Assembly: GCA_041741415.1 (NCBI GenBank)
Contig: JBGSKC010000032.1
Span: 1-64,000 of the forward strand
Source of the DNA: JANQTF01 sp041741415
Lineage (GTDB): Bacteria; Bacteroidota; Bacteroidia; J057
DNA: 64,000 bases
Direction of reading: 5' to 3'
The position numbers and the translations under genes are program-made. Below are positions 15,707 through 25,411 of this stretch, piece after piece. Within the stretch, counting starts at the first letter, position 1; each line of letters starts with the position of its first letter. The notes under the pieces are model-generated. The model had not been told where the DNA came from and did no database searches. It saw only the letters and a program-made list of their open reading frames with translations.

Positions 15707-18700
15707 TCATCTCAGCAGGGTGACGGAGCCTGAGCGCGAGAACTGGGTTCCATCAAACCCAACGCCACGAACCACGAAGACATAAACGCCTTCCTGCACA
15801 ATTTCACCGGGGGCACGGGTGCCGGGCCAGCCAGACGCGGGGTCTGTGGTTTCGAAAATCAACTCCCCCCAGCGGTTATAGATCGACAAGGTAGCCTGAG
15901 CAGCATTGGGCACAAACACCTTGAAGGCATCGTTCTCGCCGTCGCCGTTGGGCGTGAAGGCATTGGGCGCAAAAATCGCGGGGCCAAAAATCACACAGGA
16001 CTCATTGGATACCGACTGAGAGCCATTGCCTCCTACTTCATAGGCCACCACCCTATAGCAGTAGGTTGCCTGATCAACGGTGGTTTTGCTGTCGTTATAC
16101 CTCACCACGTTGCCGTTGGTGATGTCAACAGGCTCCCACTCTCCGGTAGCATCGTTAAACACCTGTACTTCATAGTTCAGCACACCATTGGACCATTCTT
16201 CGTAGGGAGTCCAGCCTAATACCGGTACTTTCCCGGTCGGATCAAGCTGAGACTGCAGAAAGATCGTGCGCCCAATTGAGCCTTCTGGTGTCATGTCTTC
16301 GCATTGATCCACCGCAAAGACCCGATAGAAGTAGCTTTGGGCTTGTACCAGCGCAGAAGTATCAGTGAAGCTAAGCCCGCCAAGTGGCACCCTGCCGATT
16401 TCTGTCCAGGTCCTTCCGTCATCCGAGCGTTCGATGAGGTAAAAATCCGGCAAGTAACCCAGGTACTCAGTCCAGGAAATGGTCGCGTCCTCGTTATTCG
16501 TCACCGTGGCCACGATCACATTCACCGGATCCACCGGGTCCAGGTGAATAGGAGTAGTACCGCTGAGATCGGAATAGGAACGCTGGTGAGAGGCCCCAAA
16601 GCCGATGGCCAGAACCCGGTAGGTTACCGAATCCCTGCAGAACATATCTGTATCTGTGAAGGTGAGAGTACCTCCCGGCACTGTACCGATCAAGGTTACC
16701 TGGGTCGTATCATAAACAAGGGTTCGGTAAATCTCATACTGCCCAACCGGGAATCCTTCATATGCTGTCCAGTCAAGGCGGATGGCGTCAAGCTCCGGCG
16801 TGGTTTCCAGATCCATGGAGCAGTGTTCGATGGTCAGGACGGAATCGGAATACTCGAGGCAGCTGTTCAGCACCAGCACTTCGTAGCAGTAGGTGTTGTT
16901 CTCTGCATCCAGCGCGGGATTTGATTCGGTGAAGGAAACAGCGTTCACATCGGTAATGGTCGTGATAAGGCCTGCTCCCGGGCCGTTCAACCGATACACG
17001 GCATATTCGATAAAATCAGTTCCCTGGTATGGCAGCCAATCCACCTGAACTTGCCGGGGGTCCAAAACTGTTACCCGGCGCATTACAATGGGTGGTGGGG
17101 TACCACGGTTGGTAATATCAACCGAAACTGTGTCAGACAGTCCTGAGCATCCGAATACGTCTGTTACCGTGACGGTCATGATGTAGTTCCCGGGCTCAGA
17201 AAAGGGAATCAGCAGGCTGTCAAATGGCGTTGCTGTGCAGACAGTGATATTTTGGTTAACCTCCGTGAGGCACCACAAGTATTCCGAGATGGTGGTGTCG
17301 CTCACAACGTTGCGTGCAAAAAAGGTAATGTCGATCGGGTTACAACCCACCAAATCGCTGGCCTCAATGGAAACGGAGGGCTTGCGCAAAAAGATGTAGT
17401 TCGTTCTGGTAAGGGTGTCGGAACAACCCTGGTTGTCAGAGACGATCAGGGTCACTGTGTAGGTCCCATCCTGCAGGTACTGATGACTTGGGTTCGAAGC
17501 TGCACTGGAGTCTCCGTCGCCAAAGATCCATCTCCAGGAAGTGGCAGTTCCGTTGAAGGAGAGGTCAGAAAAACTAATTTCTAATGGAGAGCAGCCAACT
17601 GTGTCAGAGGCGGCAAAATCCGCAACGATGCCTTCCAGGGAGACCACTACCGTACTGTCAGTGGAAGAACAGCCGAATTCATCTTCTACCCTGAGGTTCA
17701 CGACAAAAACACCTGAGTCCTGGTAGGCATGAACTGGGTTGGCGATGCTGTCAATTGACCCATCACCGAAATCCCAGTCCCAGCTCACGATAGATGCGCC
17801 GCTGGGGCTGCTGGTGCTGTCGGTAAAGGAAATGGTAATGGGTGCACAGCCAATAGGGTTGTCTGGTGAAATGAGCGCAACCGGAGGGGCAAATACCTGA
17901 ACAAAGGGAGAATCTGGCAGCGTTACCTGGCAGCCCTGGATGTCTTGCACCACCACTACCGGCAGATAAGAGCCAACAGAGTTATACACGTGGGTAACAA
18001 CCACTGTATCAGCAATGCCTGTCAGTCCGCCAATCACATCCACGCCTCCGTCCTGCCAGGCCACTGGATTGACAAGCGCAGCTCCGGTGGTGATGAGAGT
18101 CAGGGTAATTGTGTCGCCGAGGCAAACTGTGTCCCGGTCGAGGAAGAAGCTACCGTTGGGACCAGCCAACTGGACATAATCACTCTTGATCAGCGTATCC
18201 TGGCATCCATCTTCGTGGGTGGCAATGAGCCGGACATCAAACGTTCCTGGCAGAAAATACACATAAGCCGGGTTTTGGAGCTGGCTTTGGCCAAACCCAT
18301 CCCCAAAATTCCAGTTCCAGGCAACCGCCGTTCCGATGGTAGAGTCAGAAAACTGCGAATTAAGCGGCGGGCAAATACCAACCAGCGGATCTCCGCTGAA
18401 ACCAGCCTGGAATGGCTCAATGTAAACTGCATTAGACATGGTAATCGAGTCAACACAGCCATTCACGTCCGTTACGATCAGGGTAACATCATAGAAGACA
18501 TTGGTTGAGTCGTATGGCAGGGAGCGGTCGCGCGGGAAGGCATGGGCAGGATCAGCCTGGGTGCTGGTATCGCCATCTCCAAACTTCCACAAATACTGCA
18601 ACCCTACCCCGTTGCTCAGGTTGGTAAACTGCACGGGAGCCCCGGCACAAGTGCTTGAGTCAACCACAGAAAAGTCCGGAGCGGGAAAAGTAACGGAAAT

Positions 18701-21328
18701 GAGGCTGGGGAGGGTCACAGAATCCTGGCAGCCATCTGAGTCGGTCACCAGCAGCGAGACATCGTAATTGCCACTTTGGGTGTAGGTGGTAGATGGATTT
18801 TGCAAGACGGAGGTTTGCCCGTTACCAAAATCCCAGACCCAGCTCACAGGGTTTGTCAGAGCTGTGGTGGTGGTGCTGTCGGTAAAGGTCACCGTTAATG
18901 GCGTACATCCGCCCGTTACATCCGGGGCAAAATTTGCATACGGCCCAACGACATCGATCAAATCAACCTTGGTCATGGTATCCCGGCAGCCAAACTGGTC
19001 TGCCGCAATCAAGCGCACAGTATAGGTGCCTGTGTCGGCGTATGAGCGCTGGTGCGTACCGTTCGAAACAAAGCTGGTAGCAGGAAACTGGTCAAAGTTG
19101 TAAAACCAGTAGTGGTGAACAGTATTCTGGGAGAGGTTTTTATTGAACGTAATTGGCTCATTGCGGCAGGCCCTCGTGGTGTTCACCGTAAACTCGGCAA
19201 TGGGGTTTCCTGCCTGCAAGGCCGTCGTGAAGGTGTCCGTACAGCCCGAAAGGGTATTGAGTACCGTTTGGGTGATCAGGTAGGAGCCTGTTGCTGTGAT
19301 GTTGATGGGCGGCGGGTTTTGGGCAGCCGAGTAAAACACGCCATTGACATAGTAGTTGTACACATTCGCTGGTCCAATCGAGCTGTCTGTAATGGCGACA
19401 CTCGCAGGCAGCGAACAAACCAGGTTGTTGTCCAGCACAATCTGCGCCCGGGGAGGAGAGGCATAGATGAGGTCATCGATGATCAGGGTGTCACGGCAGC
19501 CGTTGTCTTCCACGATCAAGGCCACACTAAAGGTGCCTGTATCGGGATACATGGTCGTGGCCACGCTGTCCATCTGGGTGAAATTGCCCGGAGCCACATA
19601 TTGAAAGTCCCAGTAATAATTCCAATTGGCATTTTGAAAAGTAGAGGTAAAAGTCACTGGCTCGCTCAGGCAAACAGTATCATCGGAAGCGGTAAAATCA
19701 ACCTGCGGAGGGGTTCCAACCCTCACAGCTCCAGCAACTGTCCTGCTGTTGGTACAGCCTCCCTGGGTTAGGATGGTGAGGGTAACGTTGTAACTCCCTG
19801 GAACGGCGTAAGTAGCTGATGGGCTTTGAACATTCGCAGTCGCAGGAGTTGCACCTGCACCTAAATCCCAGGTCCAGGACACAACAGGATCTGTTGAGTT
19901 GGTGGTCCCGTTAAACTGAACCACCACGGGAGCACAGCCTTCCGACGGAATTCTGGTAAAGGTTACGATAATCGGCTCAATGGTGATGGTTTGGCACACA
20001 GTATCAGAACAACCGCTCCCATTCGAGGCGATCAGGCACACATCATAGGTACCAATGGCCGCATAGGTATGCTGAGGATTGTTCTGGGTGGAAGTAGTTC
20101 CATCTCCAAAGTCCCAAAGCCGGTTTGTGGATCCGGTGGAGGTATTGGTGAAGAAGAAGGGAATGCCTGGCTGGCAATCCTGCGTTCTGTCAATTGTAAA
20201 AGCTGCAACGGGAGAGGGGTTTACCGTGATGAGGTTGGTTTGAACAAGCGTGTCGCCACAGGCTACGTTGTTGGCCCTCAGGGTCACGGAGTAGGTCCCC
20301 GGAGTTGAGTAGGCGTAAACCGGATTGAAAGCCGTGCTGTTAATCCCCGCTGTTTCGCCAAAATTCCACTCGTAGGAGGTTACCCCGCCCTGCGATAAGT
20401 TTAGAAATGCAATGGAGTCTCCCGCACAAATGGTGGTGGCAGAAGCAGAAAAACCGGCAGTCACACCGCCGATTCCAACCGCATTGGGCAAAGTGAGTGT
20501 GTCGGCACAGCCATTCGCCGTGTTAACAATCAAAGTAATATCATATTGACCGTCGGCGGTGTAGGTGACTGCAGGGGGGGTAAATCCAGTAGCCTGACTG
20601 CCCCCGCCAGCTACTGTTCCGCCAGGAAACAGCCAGGTATAGGTAGGATTTGGGTTGCCGCTTGTGGAGGTCTGGTTGGTTACATTGACCGTCAGGGGTG
20701 GATTACACGCAGAGTTTACATTCACCGCAAAATTCAGCACAGGGGGCTGAAATACCTGGATGATATTGGGAAACTGCGCAAACCCCGAACAGCCGTTGGC
20801 ATCTGTCACAGTAAGCACAAGGCTGATGGTGTCGGGAGCATTGGTAAAAGTGATACAGGGAGCCTGCCCGGTTCCCGAAGACCCGTCTGAAAAGGTCCAT
20901 TGTAACGAAGAGAGCACACTGCTGGCAGTGGTAGTGCTGGTAAAGCAAGCCGTAAAAGGCGCGCAGCCGCTGCTGTTGTCGACGGTAAAATCTGGCACAG
21001 GCGCCTGAAATACCTCAATAAAACACGGCTGGGTAAGTGTGTTACTCAGGCCGTTGGCGTCAGTTACGGTGAGGGTAACTGTGTAGCAACCAGCCTGGGT
21101 ATACACAAAGGTAGGATTGGGCAGGGTGGAGGTGCTACCACCTGCGCCAAAATTCCACAGCCACGAAACAGGATTGCCTGTGGAAGCATCCTGAAAATTA
21201 ATCACAGTTGACAGGTTGCTGCACCCTGTGAGTTTATTAGCTGTAAAATTGGCTGTCGGCTGGGCCATCAGTGCCGATGTACCCAACATCAGCACAGCCA
21301 GCACGAAGCCGAATCGTTGAACATGCAT
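15707..21328 (-). CDS. Giant secreted PKD-repeat protein with T9SS type-B sorting domain
   Basis: A 1873-residue exported protein. After a signal peptide ending near 'ALMAQ' come about 16 PKD or PKD-like modules of roughly 85-95 residues (about 25-1410), recognised by 'WxWxFGDG' cores and 'F.V.LIVTD..GC' strands. Most modules carry a Cys near the start ('GC.P') and another near 'GC.DT', suggesting a disulfide per module. Four fibronectin-III-like modules (about 1415-1780) follow. The C-terminus has 'NAFTPNGDGENDAFKVF' and 'IYNRWGELIFE', the gliding-motility/CHU_C type-B sorting signature used by the type IX secretion system. It is probably a surface adhesin. It lies 48 bases after the small gene that follows porQ, so it may share that transcript. 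Confidence 0.92.
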   Translation of the reverse strand: MHVQRFGFVLAVLMLGTSALMAQPTANFTANKLTGCSNLSTVINFQDASTGNPVSWLWNFGAGGSTSTLPNPTFVYTQAGCYTVTLTVTDANGLSNTLTQPCFIEVFQAPVPDFTVDNSSGCAPFTACFTSTTTASSVLSSLQWTFSDGSSGTGQAPCITFTNAPDTISLVLTVTDANGCSGFAQFPNIIQVFQPPVLNFAVNVNSACNPPLTVNVTNQTSTSGNPNPTYTWLFPGGTVAGGGSQATGFTPPAVTYTADGQYDITLIVNTANGCADTLTLPNAVGIGGVTAGFSASATTICAGDSIAFLNLSQGGVTSYEWNFGETAGINSTAFNPVYAYSTPGTYSVTLRANNVACGDTLVQTNLITVNPSPVAAFTIDRTQDCQPGIPFFFTNTSTGSTNRLWDFGDGTTSTQNNPQHTYAAIGTYDVCLIASNGSGCSDTVCQTITIEPIIVTFTRIPSEGCAPVVVQFNGTTNSTDPVVSWTWDLGAGATPATANVQSPSATYAVPGSYNVTLTILTQGGCTNSRTVAGAVRVGTPPQVDFTASDDTVCLSEPVTFTSTFQNANWNYYWDFQYVAPGNFTQMDSVATTMYPDTGTFSVALIVEDNGCRDTLIIDDLIYASPPRAQIVLDNNLVCSLPASVAITDSSIGPANVYNYYVNGVFYSAAQNPPPINITATGSYLITQTVLNTLSGCTDTFTTALQAGNPIAEFTVNTTRACRNEPITFNKNLSQNTVHHYWFYNFDQFPATSFVSNGTHQRSYADTGTYTVRLIAADQFGCRDTMTKVDLIDVVGPYANFAPDVTGGCTPLTVTFTDSTTTTALTNPVSWVWDFGNGQTSVLQNPSTTYTQSGNYDVSLLVTDSDGCQDSVTLPSLISVTFPAPDFSVVDSSTCAGAPVQFTNLSNGVGLQYLWKFGDGDTSTQADPAHAFPRDRSLPYDSTNVFYDVTLIVTDVNGCVDSITMSNAVYIEPFQAGFSGDPLVGICPPLNSQFSDSTIGTAVAWNWNFGDGFGQSQLQNPAYVYFLPGTFDVRLIATHEDGCQDTLIKSDYVQLAGPNGSFFLDRDTVCLGDTITLTLITTGAALVNPVAWQDGGVDVIGGLTGIADTVVVTHVYNSVGSYLPVVVVQDIQGCQVTLPDSPFVQVFAPPVALISPDNPIGCAPITISFTDSTSSPSGASIVSWDWDFGDGSIDSIANPVHAYQDSGVFVVNLRVEDEFGCSSTDSTVVVSLEGIVADFAASDTVGCSPLEISFSDLSFNGTATSWRWIFGDGDSSAASNPSHQYLQDGTYTVTLIVSDNQGCSDTLTRTNYIFLRKPSVSIEASDLVGCNPIDITFFARNVVSDTTISEYLWCLTEVNQNITVCTATPFDSLLIPFSEPGNYIMTVTVTDVFGCSGLSDTVSVDITNRGTPPPIVMRRVTVLDPRQVQVDWLPYQGTDFIEYAVYRLNGPGAGLITTITDVNAVSFTESNPALDAENNTYCYEVLVLNSCLEYSDSVLTIEHCSMDLETTPELDAIRLDWTAYEGFPVGQYEIYRTLVYDTTQVTLIGTVPGGTLTFTDTDMFCRDSVTYRVLAIGFGASHQRSYSDLSGTTPIHLDPVDPVNVIVATVTNNEDATISWTEYLGYLPDFYLIERSDDGRTWTEIGRVPLGGLSFTDTSALVQAQSYFYRVFAVDQCEDMTPEGSIGRTIFLQSQLDPTGKVPVLGWTPYEEWSNGVLNYEVQVFNDATGEWEPVDITNGNVVRYNDSKTTVDQATYCYRVVAYEVGGNGSQSVSNESCVIFGPAIFAPNAFTPNGDGENDAFKVFVPNAAQATLSIYNRWGELIFETTDPASGWPGTRAPGEIVQEGVYVFVVRGVGFDGTQFSRSGSVTLLR

Positions 21329-21376
21329 ACCGTCGCTCTCTAAAAAGTATGAGTTGCTGTTAATCAGGCGGTTAGC

Positions 21377-21634
21377 CTACCCTACATCCTGCCGGACGTA
21401 ACTACAACGAAAAGTACGCAGTTTTCCGTCTGCCATTGCGGAAAAATGCTCGGAAAGCAAACGCGCATCTGCAAGGCCGTCAACCCCTTGTATGAGCAGC
21501 GAAAGGCTATCCTGCTGGCAGTCAAGGGCGAATAAAGATTCCCACCTGAAATTCTCCTTCATCAGGGGCGAAAATAGCATCCACATTTCCCTCTGCCAAA
21601 CCTTTTCCTCAGGAAATCGAAGCTCCGGCAGCAT
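21377..21634 (-). CDS. Small hypothetical protein overlapping the membrane gene
   Basis: An 85-residue ORF whose start overlaps the 3' end of the preceding membrane-protein gene by 26 bases. The composition is protein-like (Leu-, Glu- and aromatic-rich, few rare runs), with 'DSLSLLIQGVDGLADARLLSEHF' in the middle and two Cys. No signal peptide or known motif was recognised. The position suggests translational coupling between the membrane protein and the PKD adhesin. Moderate confidence that it is expressed; function unknown. Confidence 0.5.
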   Translation of the reverse strand: MLPELRFPEEKVWQREMWMLFSPLMKENFRWESLFALDCQQDSLSLLIQGVDGLADARLLSEHFSAMADGKLRTFRCSYVRQDVG

Positions 21635-22193
21635 GCGGCAGCCAGCGAAGGATCAGGAGAATCCAAACGGTGTAAAGGAGCAGCGGCCCGAGGTCCAGAA
21701 GACTCTTTTTCCACGACCAGCTTTCCCCCCACCCCATGATGACCTGGAACCAAAACCCAAACAGCAGCAGGTTGCCGCCGACTTTGGCAAATGACGGAAA
21801 TCCCCAACTGCGTGCCTCTGCCAGGTTTTCCCAAACAGGTTCCAGGGATTCATTTACCACCCAAGGGCGCTTAAAACCAAGTACAACAGCCAGTGCCACC
21901 AGAAAAAGCCATTGGCCTACCCGCATCAGCACAGTGGCGTAATAACGGTCCTGGTCCCGCTCCAACTCCTTTCCCCATAACATCAGGCCCGTGCTGAGCA
22001 CAATAAACAGTAACAACAGCCCGGCAATCCGGCCATCTGTTTCGGGCCACCACCACAACTGGGTAATGGCATACTGGAGCAAGCCATACACGAGCAAAAA
22101 TAGCGGCACCTCTTTCTTAGGAGAAAAAAAGAGATAGGCCAGGCTCGAAAGGAGGTAAAACAGATAAAAAAAATCCAGCATAGCCAGGCGCAC
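21609..22193 (-). CDS. Multi-pass membrane protein of unknown function
   Basis: A 194-residue very hydrophobic protein with about six membrane helices (for example 8-22, 29-45, 57-73, 90-106, 136-153 and 165-183) and Trp-rich loops. No enzyme motif is visible. The start is adjacent to the stop of porQ (22194), with an alternative Met four codons in, so it is almost certainly co-transcribed with it. Function unknown. Proximity to a T9SS component and a T9SS substrate is suggestive only. Confidence 0.65.
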   Translation of the reverse strand: MRLAMLDFFYLFYLLSSLAYLFFSPKKEVPLFLLVYGLLQYAITQLWWWPETDGRIAGLLLLFIVLSTGLMLWGKELERDQDRYYATVLMRVGQWLFLVALAVVLGFKRPWVVNESLEPVWENLAEARSWGFPSFAKVGGNLLLFGFWFQVIMGWGESWSWKKSLLDLGPLLLYTVWILLILRWLPHAAGASIS

Positions 22194-23249
22194 CTAGTTT
22201 CCAGCTGGTTGGAGGTCCACCCGCAGCGAAAACTGATGGGTGTTAAAAACTGGATTCAGGCCAAAGCTGGAAAAGCCATAATCCAGCGCAAATCTACGTA
22301 CCCGCAGGCCTGCACCCAAAGAAAATCCTGTAAAGCCTCCTCTGTCGTCCGAGCGAAGCTCCTGGCGTCGCATGTGGTTGTAGCCGGCACGCAGCCGGAG
22401 GGACTTGCCCAGCAGAAACTCGCCCCCAAACACCATGTGGCGCACAATTCGATCGAGGGTCTGGTTGGGGGGATCAACCGGGTTTCCAGATAAATCAAAC
22501 TCCTGAGGTGCGTCTGGATCAGTAAAAATGAGATTGGGATGCTCTAACTGGATCAGGGTAATGGAAAAACGCAATGGCATGTACCTGAGCTTGTTTGAAA
22601 CACCAACGACCATTTCGAAGGGAAGCGGGGCCCTGGAAGCTCCTGGCGTGTAGGTACTGAGTTGCAGCCCCGCATTCCGCAGGCTCATGCCAGCAGAAAA
22701 GAGCTTGCTCTCCGAACGATAGGCAGCTCCAAGGTCGGTGGCAAGCCCCACAGAGGTAAATCCGGGGGCCAGGGAGGAACTGATTACCTTGAGGTTGGCC
22801 CCATACTGAAAGGAGCCCGAAATGGGCAGGGCCAGCGCCCTGCTGAAACCGAGCGTCCAGGCCAGGTCCTGGGCACCAAACTCTCCGGTGAGGTTGCCAA
22901 ACTCATCTGCTCCCTGCATTTTTCCATAATCCACATACTGGATCCCGGTGTGAAAGGTCCCGATGCCGTCCAGGTGCCGGGCATAGCCAACGTACCCGTA
23001 GCCGATGTCGGCCAGGTAATTGACGAAGCTCAGGGCCAGTTGCTTGTGCATGGAATCGTTGGCCAGGGCTGGGTTTTGGGCAGCAAACGCAGGATCATCA
23101 TCCCAGGTGGAGATGTTGATGCCGCCGAGGGCCGCGTGCCTGGCAGAAGGCGCCAGGTTGAGAAAATCGTAAATGTGCCGTCCTCCGATCTGGGAGAAAG
23201 CAGAGAGCCAGAAGCCCCCCATCAGCATCAGGGCGATCGTTCGTTTCAT
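22194..23249 (-). CDS. porQ: Type IX secretion system protein PorQ
   Basis: A 351-residue outer-membrane beta-barrel protein of the PorV/PorQ (FadL-like) group. After the signal peptide, 'GGRHIYDFLNLAPSARHAALGG' and 'DDPAFAAQNPAL' are the PorQ signature, and the rest alternates in barrel strands. In Porphyromonas PorQ belongs to the attachment/shuttle complex that receives T9SS substrates with PorU, PorV and PorZ. It is the first gene of a minus-strand group with a membrane protein, a small ORF and a giant T9SS-type adhesin. The gene pointing away at 23427 leaves a 177-base divergent region. Confidence 0.85.
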   Translation of the reverse strand: MKRTIALMLMGGFWLSAFSQIGGRHIYDFLNLAPSARHAALGGINISTWDDDPAFAAQNPALANDSMHKQLALSFVNYLADIGYGYVGYARHLDGIGTFHTGIQYVDYGKMQGADEFGNLTGEFGAQDLAWTLGFSRALALPISGSFQYGANLKVISSSLAPGFTSVGLATDLGAAYRSESKLFSAGMSLRNAGLQLSTYTPGASRAPLPFEMVVGVSNKLRYMPLRFSITLIQLEHPNLIFTDPDAPQEFDLSGNPVDPPNQTLDRIVRHMVFGGEFLLGKSLRLRAGYNHMRRQELRSDDRGGFTGFSLGAGLRVRRFALDYGFSSFGLNPVFNTHQFSLRVDLQPAGN

Positions 23250-23385
23250 TACCCCGGCAAATTAAAGAACCTCCCGGGATTTCAGGGGGCAAAAATTTCC
23301 CACGGCAAACCTGGCAGCCGCCGGATCAAAATCTGCTGTTAGGACGGGGGCCAAAACGACTCTTTCCGATTCTCGTGGAAGTCCC

Positions 23386-23393
23386 TAGATTTG
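23386..23393 (+). promoter_or_regulatory. Bacteroidota -7 promoter element upstream of the LOG-family gene
   Basis: TAGATTTG fits the TAnnTTTG -7 consensus. A TTTC 19 bases further upstream (23363-23366) could be a weak -33 box. The implied transcription start near 23398 lies before the ATG at 23427 and after the TTG at 23391, which supports the ATG as the start codon. Confidence 0.5.
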
Positions 23394-23426
23394 CAGCCCG
23401 CTGTAGATCCAAAATTCATCCGCCTC

Positions 23427-24134
23427 ATGGAGAATCACATCAGTTCCTATTTTTCCGAACGCAGAAAAGAATGGAAAAAAGCCTCTGCCCAGAACTCCTG
23501 GCTGGTGTTCAAGATCATGGCAGAGTTTGTGGAGGGCTTTGAAAAGATGGCCGAAATCGGGCCTTGTGTATCCATTTTTGGTTCTGCGAGAACCAAGCCC
23601 GGCACCAAATATTACGAGCTTGCTACTGAAATTGCCGAAAAACTGGCGGCCACAGGCTTCGGTGTGATAACAGGCGGCGGCCCCGGCGTGATGGAAGCGG
23701 GAAACAAAGGCGCCAAACTGGCCGGAGGTTCTTCAGTCGGACTGAACATTGAGCTCCCCTTTGAGCAGCACATTAACCCTTATGTAGATCCCGATAAAAA
23801 CATCGAATTCAATTATTTCTTCGTCAGAAAAGTGATGTTCGTCAAATACGCACAAGGATTTGTGGTCCTCCCGGGCGGTTTTGGTACCCTCGACGAGCTA
23901 TTCGAAGCCCTCACCCTGATTCAAACCCTCAAAATCGACCGCTTCCCGGTAGTGTTGGTGGGCAGCGAATTCTGGGCAGGTCTCATTGGGTGGATCAAGC
24001 AAACCTTGCTGGAGGAGTTCCACAATATTTCTCCGCAGGATCTCGATCTGTTTACCATGGTGGACACCGCAGACGAGGTAGTGACCCATTTGACGAACTT
24101 TTACACCAAACATGCCGTTAAACCCAACTTCTGA
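23427..24134 (+). CDS. LOG-family protein (putative cytokinin riboside 5'-monophosphate phosphoribohydrolase)
   Basis: A 235-residue Rossmann-fold protein of the TIGR00730/LOG family. The two hallmark motifs are GGGPGVMEA (about 83-91) and PGGFGTLDE (about 149-157); with 'GSARTKPGTKYYELA' they form the nucleotide-binding and catalytic site that releases the base from nucleoside 5'-monophosphates. The physiological substrate in bacteria is often unclear (AMP or modified nucleotides). It carries a longer N-terminal helix than short LOG proteins. It is monocistronic, with its own -7 element. Confidence 0.88.
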   Translation: MENHISSYFSERRKEWKKASAQNSWLVFKIMAEFVEGFEKMAEIGPCVSIFGSARTKPGTKYYELATEIAEKLAATGFGVITGGGPGVMEAGNKGAKLAGGSSVGLNIELPFEQHINPYVDPDKNIEFNYFFVRKVMFVKYAQGFVVLPGGFGTLDELFEALTLIQTLKIDRFPVVLVGSEFWAGLIGWIKQTLLEEFHNISPQDLDLFTMVDTADEVVTHLTNFYTKHAVKPNF

Positions 24135-24392
24135 GAGCTACGACTTTTCAGATTATTTCAAGACTCAGCAGAATTCATTCGGAAACGGTCAACTGCCCAT
24201 TAGACTCACTTTACCCTTTAAATCAAGCCGTTCGCGCTAATTCTACCTGACAATTGCCGCATTTCGCTGAACTTACCTTCCGAAAGGTTCAACGGGATGA
24301 AAGAAAAAATGCATTTCTGTCGCGCTTTTCGTCAAAGCACCTGACAGGTTTGCATCGGCAATTCGCTGAGCCCCCCACTCCAAACCCGCTTC

Positions 24393-25391
24393 ATGCAAAA
24401 AGCCCTCATTGTCATTGTCCTTTTCTCTGGAATTGTTATTGCTGCCGCTTTTCTCCTTCCTACGGCCACCATTTCTGCCAACAGCCAACCAGATCTTCGG
24501 TTTGCCTCAGCCCACCTCGTTCCCATGCGGTTCGAGCCTCCGGCAGAGCTTTCCTTCGCCGGAGAAGCTGTTCCCATGGATGCTGAGCATGTTGTGAACC
24601 GCCTGCAAAAAGAGTTGAATCAGAAGATTAACCACACATCAGGCACCCACCAACTCTACCGCCGGGTTCTCCGCTACCAGGATCAGATCCGAAACATTCT
24701 TCGTGAAAAAGGCATTCCCGAAGATTTCTTCTACATGGCCATGGCCGAAAGCGCCTTGTCAAACGCGATTTCTCCCGTTGGTGCTGGTGGTTTCTGGCAG
24801 TTTATGCCCGCAACGGCCCGGTCTTATGGCCTCGTGGTAAATGAAGAACTCGATGAACGCTTCGACCCAATCAAAGCCACATACGCCGCTGCCCGCTACC
24901 TCAAAGCCCTGCACAACGAACTGGATTCCTGGACACTCGTGGCGGCAGCCTATAACATGGGATCCCCCCGCCTGCTGAGAGCCATGAAGGCGCAGCAGAT
25001 GGAATCATACTACCAGCTCGACCTCAACGGCGAAACCAGTCAGTATTTGTTTCGCATCCTGGCCAACAAATGCATCGTGGAGCAACCCGCCCGGTATGGC
25101 TTCGACATGAACCAGATTCACCCCTACCCGCCCCTCCGATTTAAGCAGATCCCCGTGCAGCAAGATATCCCTGATCTTGCTAGCTTTGCAGCTCAACACG
25201 GTCTTACCCTCGATCAGCTCCTCACCGCCAACCCCTGGATTCGCTCCAATAAGGTTTCGGCCAGTCAAACACTTCGCATCCAAATTCCGTTGGGCAAAGA
25301 TGTGTATGCGGCTGAATGGAAAGTGCAGGATTGGGGCGTGGAAGCAGTATCCAGCTCAGAAACTGCTTCCGCCTCAGCCGAACAGGAGTAG
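24393..25391 (+). CDS. MltD-like membrane-bound lytic transglycosylase with LysM-like tail
   Basis: A 332-residue exported protein: an N-terminal hydrophobic signal/anchor (5-25), then an SLT goose-lysozyme-like domain with catalytic Glu119 in 'FYMAMAESAL', 'GAGGFWQFMPATARSYGL' and 'ERFDPIKATYAAARYLKAL'. These cleave the glycan backbone with anhydromuropeptide formation. Residues about 255-305 ('LASFAAQHGLTLDQLLTANPWI...LRIQIPLG') look like one LysM repeat for peptidoglycan binding. uvrA begins 20 bases downstream, but the two functions are unrelated. Confidence 0.88.
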   Translation: MQKALIVIVLFSGIVIAAAFLLPTATISANSQPDLRFASAHLVPMRFEPPAELSFAGEAVPMDAEHVVNRLQKELNQKINHTSGTHQLYRRVLRYQDQIRNILREKGIPEDFFYMAMAESALSNAISPVGAGGFWQFMPATARSYGLVVNEELDERFDPIKATYAAARYLKALHNELDSWTLVAAAYNMGSPRLLRAMKAQQMESYYQLDLNGETSQYLFRILANKCIVEQPARYGFDMNQIHPYPPLRFKQIPVQQDIPDLASFAAQHGLTLDQLLTANPWIRSNKVSASQTLRIQIPLGKDVYAAEWKVQDWGVEAVSSSETASASAEQE

Positions 25392-25411
25392 ACCCATCGC
25401 GCTGCGGCAAC

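Noticed and set aside
23391..23426. TTG at 23391 as the start of the LOG-family gene
   Set aside because: It lies within the -7 promoter box and upstream of the predicted transcript start; the ATG at 23427 fits better.
25316..25411. N-terminal extension of uvrA
   Set aside because: It overlaps the end of the transglycosylase gene and has no counterpart in the UvrA family.
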